Source: Carya illinoinensis
Taxonomy: Eukaryota > Streptophyta > Magnoliopsida > Fagales > Juglandaceae
Assembly (NCBI RefSeq): GCF_018687715.1
Contig: NC_056755.1
Coordinates: 21,429,501 to 21,493,500, forward strand
Reading direction: 5' to 3'
DNA: 64,000 nt
Shown: positions 56,179 to 64,000 of the stretch, piece by piece
Position numbering within the stretch: the first letter of the stretch is position 1
How the letters are laid out: each line of letters begins with the position of its first letter
Position numbers and translations under genes: made by a program
The notes under the pieces: model-generated
The model's database searches: none
Told to the model about the DNA's origin: nothing
Seen by the model: only the letters and a program-made list of their open reading frames with translations

Positions 56179-58059
56179 TTGTTAAAAATTGTAGAATGTG
56201 CCGGTTGGAAGAGTAAGATTTTATTTGATGGTGTTTTGGCAAAGATCCAGAAAAAACTAGCGGGTTGGAAGAGTAAGATTTTATCTTTCGGTGGAAAGAT
56301 TTTGCTTTTACGTCATGTGTTAAATAGCATGCCTATTCACATCTTATCGGTTATGAAAATGCCTAAAGCTGTTTTTTTGACGATTAAAAGAATATTTTTG
56401 AATTTTCTATGGGGTTCTTCTTTGGAGAATAGAAAATGAAAATGGGTGTCCTGGAATATGATTTGCAAGCCTGTGGAGGAGGGGGGTCTTGGTATTCATG
56501 ATTTGGTGGACGTACAGGAATCGTTGTTTATGAAGTTTGGTTGGAAATTAATTTCAGGAAATTCGATGTGGTCTGAATTTTTCCAAAAAAAGTATCTTCG
56601 CCGGGAACATGTTTATAAGGCTATGCAAATGAAAAAAGGGTCACAGTTTTGGAAGGGAATAATGGAGATTATGCCCAAAATTATACAAAACTCGAAGTGG
56701 TTGATTGGGAATGGTAACATTAATTTTTGGATGAATAGGTGGATTGGGAGTGAACCTTTGCAGGAGGTGTGTCCGGTTATTGGGAGGAATGATTTGCTAC
56801 TTGCAGATGTGGTGGATGAGAGGGGGCCTAATATTGACGTGTTACGTAATCTGGTTCTGCCAGATATATTACATCAGATTTGTGAAGCAGGTGTGCGTAC
56901 AAAGGATAGACCAGATGTGTTTGTCTGGGAACATTCTTTGGATGGACAATTTACTACAAAATCAGCATGGAAATTATACAAGAAGTGTGGAGTACCTTGT
57001 GAGTGGAAGAAATGGTTGTGGCTTGACAAAATTCCAAAAAAAATGTCCTTCCTATGTTGGAGGGCAAAGAGAGGAATAGTTACGACAGATGATGTAATTC
57101 AAAATCTATCCATTCCTCTAGCCTCTAAATGCAATTGTTGTATTGCTCCTAATATTGAATCTTTGCAGCATGTTTTATGTGAGGGCTCAAATGCCCAAAT
57201 GGTTTGGAAATATTTTGCTAATATTAGCCAAATCAGGTTGCCGCATATTAGAAACTGGAAAAGGATGATGTCTTTTTGGTGGCAACGAGCTAATAAACAA
57301 TCTCAAGCAGGATGGATCCGTGGTATGTTACCTATTGTTATTACTTGGTGTTTGTGGAAAGCAAGGTGTTCGGCAAGGATGGAAGGGGTTCCGTTTCAGG
57401 TTAAGGCTATTATTCGGCTAGTTAAAATTATTATGAAGGATGTTTCTTACAATCTGAAAAATTTTCAGGTTGTGAAGGAAAATGAACGTTTAGTTATGGA
57501 GGAGCTCAATATTCCGGTTGCTTCTATAAAAGGAAAAAAAGTTACCTATGTGAAGTGGGAGTTGCCGACAAGGGGTATGGTTAAATTGAATGTTGATGGT
57601 GGGGCTCGTTGTAATCCGGGTGAGGCAGGGGGTGGGGGTATTATTTGAGACTCTAATGGTAAAGTTATTGCTGGGTTTGCACATCATTATGGGATTGCTA
57701 CAAACATGGTTGCGGAATGTCGTGCGTTGCTAGATGGGTTAAGGCTTTGCAAAAATCTAGGTTTGCAAAATGTGTTGGTAGAATCTGATTCTTCAGTTAT
57801 CATGAATTGGCTTGCTTCTGGAATATGTAGACTTTGGTTTCTTTGGGACTTTTGGGAAGAGATAAAGGAGTTATCTAGGGAGATTAATGCTCGGTTTCGA
57901 CATGTGTTTCAAGAAGCTAATATGGTTGCGGATTTTTTAGCGAAGAAGGGGACGTTTGGGGATAATACAGATTTTGTAGGGCTGGATTTTGAGTTTGTAA
58001 GGCTTAGAGGTTTGATTCGTATGGATAGGTTGGGGATGGTTGTTATTAGAGAGAAGTGA
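56179..58059 (+). pseudogene. LINE ORF2 3' part: RT tail, zinc-finger region, RNase H
   Basis: One frame runs from 56179 to 58059 and is broken only by two TGA codons, at 56437-56439 and 57646-57648. Before the first stop comes the RT thumb (LAGWKSKILSFGGKILLLRH ... FLWGSS). The middle segment has the SWNMICKPVEEGGLGIHD motif and zf-RVT-type Cys/His residues (CNCCIAPNIESLQHVLC). After KLNVDGGARCNPGEAGGGGI the second TGA falls where related LINEs have Arg, and RNase H then continues (AECRALLDGLRL, VESDSSVIMNWL). With no frameshift over 620 codons it is younger than the other LINE scraps here. Confidence 0.85.
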
Positions 58060-58180
58060 TTTTTTTTTTAGTTTTGTATCTAAGGTATTCCTCCGCCAAA
58101 AGTGAGGGTTTATTAATAATATTTGGGGTAGGGATCCCTCATGTACATGGGATCCTGACTTTTTTTTTTAAAAAAAAAAA
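56179..58180 (+). mobile_element. 5'-truncated LINE inside the FAR1-type transposase
   Basis: Only the 3' part of an L1-type LINE is present, ending in a short T/A-rich run (58160-58180) that abuts the SWIM-finger coding sequence of the minus-strand transposase. The other boundary is near 56176, after a T-run. A 22-bp segment (GGTTGGAAGAGTAAGATTTTAT) occurs at 56203 and 56262, a local duplication at the truncated 5' end. A clear target duplication was not found; GTGCCG near both ends is the only match. Confidence 0.7.
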
Positions 58181-60165
58181 GTGCCGATATAGGAAGCTAA
58201 TAAATTCAAACTTACAACATGTGCAAGAAACAACATTTTCCTGGATCCAAAGTGCTACTTCATATGCCGGCTTTTCATACCCATTAATGCCCACCAAATA
58301 AATTTTCCATCCATCTTCCTCATATATTTTGTGTCTTAAACTGTTGGCTATTAAATAACTCATCTTGAAAGATCAAAAAAGATTTTCTAGTGTAGAGCTT
58401 GGCCACTTCCTCTTCAATACTGGAGGAAGTTTTCATAATTGGCCTCAATGTTGTTTTGATATCTTTCTCTTTCTCATTTAGATAATGGGCATTCAAAACT
58501 TTATCATATTGATAGACGAAGTCACTTACTATTGTACTTGAACAAACATAGTCTTTACAAAACTTGTTCATACTCTTACTTGGTTGAGTTGTTGACATTC
58601 CAGCACAAAAATGTAGATCTCGATTAAGTAGACACCTACTTTTCTCTCTTAACATAAATAGTTTGGAACCAACTATTTTCTTCCAATTTGTACTTCAAAT
58701 ACATTTCAGTTCACTCTAACTCAAACTCTTCAATAGTTAAAGTCTCATGAATACAGCAGTTAAAATCATGTTTAAATTGTGCATATATGTTATAAGCATG
58801 AGCTAGATGTTCAAGAACTTTTTATAGGATATGCCATAAGCACAATTTGTGAGCTACATTGGGCAATACATTCATGATGGCCTTAGCCATTGACTTGTCA
58901 TCATCAGTTATTATTGTAGAGGGAGCACAACCAAGTATTGCTTTTAGACATATTTTCAATAACCATGTATAAGACTCAGCTGTCTCATTTATCAATAATG
59001 CACATCCAAACATGATAGATTGATGATGATCATTAAATTAGTAAATGGAACAAATGGTATATTGTAGCGATTTGTTAGGTATGCAGCATCAAACGTAACA
59101 ACATCGCCAAAATATCGATAGGCGTCTCTTGATCTCGCATTTGCTCAAAAGTAATTTTCCATCGACCCATCTGCATCAACTTGGATCAAATATACAAAGC
59201 CTAGATTATTACGTTCCCTCTCCAAAAATTACTCATATAAATTTTGTGCATCTCCCTCTTCAAGAAGTTGCTTCCTTCGATTGCCCAAATAACTTTAAAT
59301 GTCCTTAGCAATGCAACCAACATTATAATCACCACTTGACTCCGTACTCAACATGGACATGATTTTTCGTGTTGGTATACCTGACTCATTTAGTATGTCT
59401 ATTAAATTTTTTTGCACTAGTGTCACCTGTTTATGCCCACGAAGCAAACTTGTACTCCTATGTGTCAAGAGCTCATGATTATGTTTGAGTACAAATTTTG
59501 ACACAACCCATTGTCTCAATTCTTCTTTATTGTCATCATCACCTTACACCCACATTTTGTTTCTAGAGCCTTAGGTCTTGATCTTTCTTTAAGTTTACAA
59601 TGATTATGATGGAATCCTTTTCTCGAGCATACATACTTTACACCAATTAATGATTTGTATGTGCCTGACAACCAAGTATGATTTGTTCGAATTTTAAAAC
59701 TAGTTCGTCTAGAGAAGGCTTTATAGCAACTTATTGTATCCTCTACATCGTCAATCTCTAGCCCCACATACGGCTCCACATATGAAGATGACATTGTATG
59801 ACCTTCTTTGGACATGTTCTTGTTTTGTTCAACCTGACCATCCTCTACAATCATCTCAATTTCATTGGCACTAGAATTATCATTGTCTAAAATCTCAACA
59901 TAATCTCTTGATGTACTTATCATTCACTCAACCTTTATATACCCAAAAATTACAATCAAACATTAAAAAAATAAAATTATGTCAGATTAGAAGCAAAAGA
60001 ATAATTTCAAAATACTGTTGGGGCATCACATTTAGAAAATATGGCCAACCAACACAACCACAAAATTTTTTTAAAAATGAGACCACTAGATTGCAGCAAA
60101 CTTAACACTCTAGATAAAAGTACTCCTATATTTACATTTAGATATTAAGTATTTTTAGATACAAT

Positions 60166-60852
60166 ACAAAAGCCAAGGATACAGAAGTCAAATATACCAG
60201 CAACAAAAGAATATGGGAATTTATAGGTGTAAACAGGAAAAAATTCCTTCAAATTCTTGTAAATGTTTTTAAAATATTTCTAAAATGGCCCTAAACTTAA
60301 AAATCCTAAGCATTACAGTCTCCAGCACAACTTGTATACAATAATCTTTATTTTTTACCAAAAGGGCAAAGACAACCCAAATGGAAGGAAATCGTTGCAG
60401 TATGTAAAAATGTTATTCCTAGCTAATTTAATTTTTATGTTAACCTTCATTAGGCAAGATCATTGTAGGAACACAAATTTTATTTAAATTTCAACCTGAA
60501 GATTTTTTTTTTGGGGCTTTCAGCATGGTGGAGTGGAGCGCAGATAGGGCTTGAGAAGGTTGGCTTCGTCACACAGATGGGTTCCGTTGTGCAGATGGGT
60601 TCCATCGAGAGAGGTGATTTTGTGTTTGGGAAAGAAAATAACCCAGAATCGGGAGGGAGAGGGAGAGGGAGAGATAATGAGAAAGGTGATTCTTTTGACT
60701 CATAAGACAAGATCCAATGCATTAGATTTCATTTGACTCTCCCATGAAATGCCTATGTGGCATATTCCTATTGGCCGGTGGAAAAATATGTTTGGCACCC
60801 ATTCGGCCTAAAGCTTTTTCCTTCTAAATTTAGAAAGCCATAAGGGATGGAA
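60166..60852 (-). repeat. Right long inverted-repeat arm, probable transposase promoter
   Basis: It is the reverse complement of 53027-53748 with many small differences. On the minus strand it lies directly upstream of the FAR1-type pseudogene, and its leader-like CT-rich part is followed by a donor-like site, so it would supply the promoter and first exon. Confidence 0.65.
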
Positions 60853-62127
60853 GAGGAAAAGAGCCCAATAAGGCCCATGTAGAACTCGGCCAACTAGGGA
60901 TAGCAAGGCCCAAAATGTTTTCTAGGGATAGCCATAGGCACCTCATGGCAAGGAGAACCATTTGGTCTTTTCTAGAAAGAAACTTAAGGAAAGGGCAAGG
61001 TGTGACACTTGTCTAGCATGCACGAGGTTCTAGAAGATATGAGTGAAGGATGATGTTACCCAAGCTAGGGCTTACATGTCCACATGCATAGGCCATTTCA
61101 GAAGATGACACTTGTCACGCATGTGAAGAGAAAGAGAATGAGACCTTTAGTGTTCTAAGGATATCTTACTTGGAAAGGTAAAAAGGTATGTTCTAGAGAA
61201 TGCTGAAAGATCAAGAGAGGAAAGAGGGGGCGACTACAAGTATGGGGAAAGGCAAGGGATCATCTTGGGAAGGCCAAGGGTCACCTAGGGCAGAGCTAGG
61301 GTTTTCAGCCAACACAAGAGACATCCACTCACTTGCCACATGGCAACCATGCACACGAGAGGGAGTTCCAAGAAAGATTTGAAATCTTGTTTTTACCTTT
61401 GAACCAACAAGTATGTTGAAACTATACTTGAAAGCAGGGACATAAGGGTAAAGTGAGGAAAGAGAGGGTCCGTTGGAGAGGGCCACACGCCCCATGTAAG
61501 AAGCAACCTTTGGTTTTCCAAGGCAATCTCATCCTAGGGAAGAGGAAGAGACCCCTTTGTCTAAGAAGCCAAGTGGCATCCATGCACAAGGCCCTTGGTG
61601 AACAAGGAGAGAGGAAGGCGTCTATAAGAAGGGGGAAACTGAATGTGAGGAGGCTTTTTAGATGAAATTCCATATTTGTGTCTTAGCATCATTTGGCCAT
61701 CACCATCACTCTTACCTCCATTCTCAAAAGTTATCAAGATTTCTTCTTTAATATTTCGAGTAAAAGCTTAGCATCTAAAGGCAAGAATCTCATCACCATC
61801 TCTTGATAAACATGCACGACCAAGTGAAGAACCCATCTCTTCATTTTCGATTTTAGGGTTTTCTCACATGAACACATATTTTCATGTTAGCAATTAGGGT
61901 TTTCTCTTCAAGGAAGAAGAAATCCGAAATATTCTTGGTACTTTGAAGTAGAAACACAAGTTTTGGAAAGACATATGTTTCAGTTCTTACTTGAAAGAAA
62001 AACTAAGGTTTAAACTTTCAAGGAGCTTCGGCCCTAGGGTTTTGGTTTGAGAGAAAAGATTTCAAAAACACCCCTACAATCACATTCACTCACATTTTTG
62101 GAATCTAGGATTTTTGTGTATTGATTT
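60853..62127. other. Gene-free interval, possibly retroelement-derived
   Basis: No family-like frame was found. The tract is GC-richer than its neighbours, with many AAGG/CCTT words. CCACATGGC/AGTGGCATCC-type words occur at about 61330 and 61567, as do the near-repeats CATCACCATCACTC and CATCACCATCTC. It may be the 5' part of the retroelement that supplies the LTR starting at 62128, but nothing decides this. Confidence 0.35.
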
Positions 62128-64000
62128 TGTAATGCCCGTCTTTGTGGTGGATCCTTTAGAAAATGATTTTAATAAAAATAGATAGGAATTACGGTCCCTT
62201 TTGAAAATTTCTTTTCCTTTCATGCTAGGATACAAAAGACTCCATGTTTATAAATAAAACTCATTTTCTTAATTAAAAAGATTACAATGGAAAACATTAA
62301 ATTTCATAATTTAAGTCTCTCGTACAAATAACATGCCTAGGCTTTCGTGCTCTTTCCCTTGGGTTGTGCTCGTCTTGACACGTCATGCTCATCTTGTCCC
62401 TATGAAGGCACACATAAAAACTAAAATGAGTCGATGACTCGTAAGCATTACTTCATACAGTTAACATATATGAACATAGGTTTTCACTCCTGCATTCATC
62501 ACGTCACACATATCGTATACTTAGCATGCATAGACATTCTGTTCGTTTTAAAAACATTGCGAGGTGGAGTTTTTTTCTTTAAAAACATGCTTTCTTCTCA
62601 TAAAACAGTTCCCCACGCCTCGCTGCCTTCATTTCTTAAAGAGCCTTTTCATGCATACAACTTTTCTTACATACATTCATTCATACGTCTTTTCATACAT
62701 ACATGCATTATTTTTTAACATGCATACATTCTTTCGTATTATTTTCATTGGCCGTTGCACACTGTTGCGTCTTGTGTGCTGGGGTTAGTAGTCTTTTAGA
62801 CCTGATTCCGCCTATGGCTATGAGTCGAGAATCCATTCTGTCAGGGTGCAGCATTAGGTGCACTACCAGTACTACTGACCCGACATTGCAATCTACCCAG
62901 TCTATTCATTCGGTACCTTTTCCTTTTTCGTTCATATGGCCGTTACGTATTTTAATACATCATGCATTCAGTCCATTCATTCCTCTACAGTCCTTTCCTT
63001 CCTTTTTAGTCTTTACATTTAGTCCTACAGTCCATTCATGCATTTCTGTCCTTACAGTTCTTCAGTTCATTTCGTTCATAAAGTCATTTTGAAAAATAGT
63101 TTTCTTTCTTTTTGTAAAAGTCATTTTAAAATCAGTTTTATTTCATTTGCATCATTTAAAATGTCGGTACGTGCATCTTTTAAAGCTTCGATTTGTTTTC
63201 TTTCGTGAACATACATACAATACGTATCACTTATAACATCCATCCATATGCATACACTTACATATTTTGGATGCGTGAAAAGGGGTTGCCAAGGAGGGTC
63301 GTTACATACTTATACTTGAAAACTTATGTTTAGCTTTCTTTTTTGTAAAACGTGTTTCGTAGATAAAAGCGCCAGTTCGTAAAGCATTTTAGCATTTTAA
63401 AGAAAAGCGTTCCATTTTCATGTTCATTTATTTAGAAAAACTCTAGAAGAGTATGAACACATACTTACCTAGATTTCATGCCATACTCATTCAATGCAGT
63501 CCATTCGTGTGCATGTCAGATGGCAACCTACATCATTTTTATCTAATGCATAAGTAACTATTCTAAAAATAGAACCATGCTTTACTTGGAACACTTTTCA
63601 TCCATCCCTGGCTCTTATGTCTCATTTACTATGTTAAAACCTTCGGAGTCCTATTCCTTAAAGTGAATTTCCATAATTCACCTTACGGTTAAGACACTAG
63701 GACCTCCGTCTCATTCTTCTATTTCCATATTCCGACGCATGATTCCGACCGACAAAGTCATGCGTTCCAACCTTAGACGATATACTCGTAACTACCTTCA
63801 TGCATCCTAACCATACTCAATCTTCATTCTCATCCATGCATGCCGCATGACTTTAAGTTAACTCTGAGGTTTAAACATTGTGCAACCATGCTGAGGACAG
63901 ATTATCTATTATATATGGTAAACCTGTCTGGCACACGTGTCTCGCTAGAGGCACATGTATCTTATCCCTCTTAACACCTAAGACTAACTTATAATTCCAA
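62128..64000 (+). mobile_element. Gypsy-type LTR, cut by the window end
   Basis: It starts near TGTAATGCCCGTC, the kind of TG start seen in long Ty3/gypsy LTRs. From about 62160 it aligns with 36241-36874 and 38591-39045, without the inserted element found there. It gives the intact form of the insertion site (GGTGCAGCATTAGGTGCAC at about 62840). Its 3' end is beyond the window, so solo LTR versus full element cannot be told. Confidence 0.65.

Larger units (their letters stand above)
55730..59923 (-). pseudogene. FAR1/MULE transposase (FRS-like), decayed and split by a LINE
   Basis: Reading the minus strand from 59923: an acidic N-terminus, then the FAR1 DNA-binding region (YVGLEIDDVEDTISCYKAF ... 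SRKGFHHNHCK, 59923-59516), a frameshift, and WVVSKFVLKHNHELLTHRS (59519-59295). Transposase core pieces follow: ANARSRDAYRYFGDVVTFDA near 59100, and LLINETAESYTWLLK ... STIITDDDKSMAKAI ... HKLCLWHIL at 59013-58822. A hinge region follows (58655-58320). The SWIM finger VVSCTCCKFEFISFLYRHF ends at about 58180, where the LINE begins. Beyond the LINE the tail resumes (56106-55882) and ends with a CX4HX4C-type knuckle near 55740. This is the domain order of FAR1/FRS proteins and their MULE ancestors. Stops and frameshifts make it inactive. Confidence 0.82.
53027..60852 (-). mobile_element. MULE-like element with FAR1-type transposase and 0.7-kb inverted repeats
   Basis: The left arm (about 53027-53748) and right arm (about 60166-60852) are diverged reverse complements over roughly 700 bp. 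Shared blocks, in matching order, include GGCCAAATGGGTGCCAA, GTCTTATGAGT, CCAAACACAAAATCACCTCTC, CTGCGCTCCACTCCACCA-like words, TGATCTTGCCTAATGAAGGTTAACATAAAAATTAAATTAG and CTTTTGTTGCTGGTATATTTGACTT-like words. Between them lie, on the minus strand, the remains of a FAR1/MULE transposase (55730-59923) and a LINE that cut it (about 56179-58180). The right arm carries leader-like sequence and would promote the transposase. Outer ends and the expected 9-bp target duplication could not be fixed, so boundaries are approximate. Confidence 0.65.

Noticed and set aside
61200..61680. Frames of 60-94 residues on both strands
   Set aside because: They overlap one another, lack motifs and lie in non-coding, possibly retroelement-derived sequence.

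Overview
This is plant nuclear DNA from a eudicot. The genome is AT-rich, has spliced genes with GT-AG introns, and carries plant-specific families: a LOB-domain factor, a PPR protein and a SAG12-like papain protease. The retroelements are plant-type (L1 LINEs with an RNase H tail, chromovirus Ty3/gypsy, Ty1/copia), and there are many hAT and Mutator relatives. Some MITE-like repeats remind me of Fagales genomes (walnut, oak), but I could not check this.

Only four loci look like intact host genes. They are a LOB-domain (LBD) transcription factor (8838-10260, + strand, two coding exons), a PPR protein (22170-23210, +, with a long 5' leader region from about 19.65 kb), a papain-like cysteine protease (25108-26578, - strand, two exons), and a single-exon nuclear-looking coiled-coil protein of unknown function with a 16-residue tandem repeat (48286-50901, -).

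Most of the rest is layered transposable-element debris. At 1.8-8.3 kb a MITE-like element was split by a small hAT element and by a nearly full-length LINE. At 10.5-14.8 kb a hAT transposase pseudogene was split by a 2.3-kb solo LTR with a perfect 5-bp target duplication. A degraded LINE and a copia tail follow (14.8-17.7 kb). At 31-40 kb there are gypsy fragments in both orientations, and an LTR split by a 1.7-kb element with 148-bp near-identical terminal inverted repeats. Non-autonomous hAT elements lie at 40.3-43.0 kb and 51.3-52.6 kb, both with 8-bp target duplications. A third hAT-like element (45.0-47.3 kb) carries a piece resembling a P-loop NTPase exon of the Mrp/NBP35/IND1 type. At 53.0-60.9 kb inverted repeats of about 0.7 kb flank a FAR1/MULE-type transposase pseudogene, itself broken by a 2-kb LINE. 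The window ends inside another LTR (from about 62.13 kb) of the family seen at 36-39 kb.

I found no clearly new biological system. The best leads are the nested-element chronology, two tiny insertions that are only a poly(A) tract between 15-16-bp direct repeats, the captured P-loop exon, the FAR1-type element with long inverted repeats, and the minisatellite-encoded repeat in the unknown protein.
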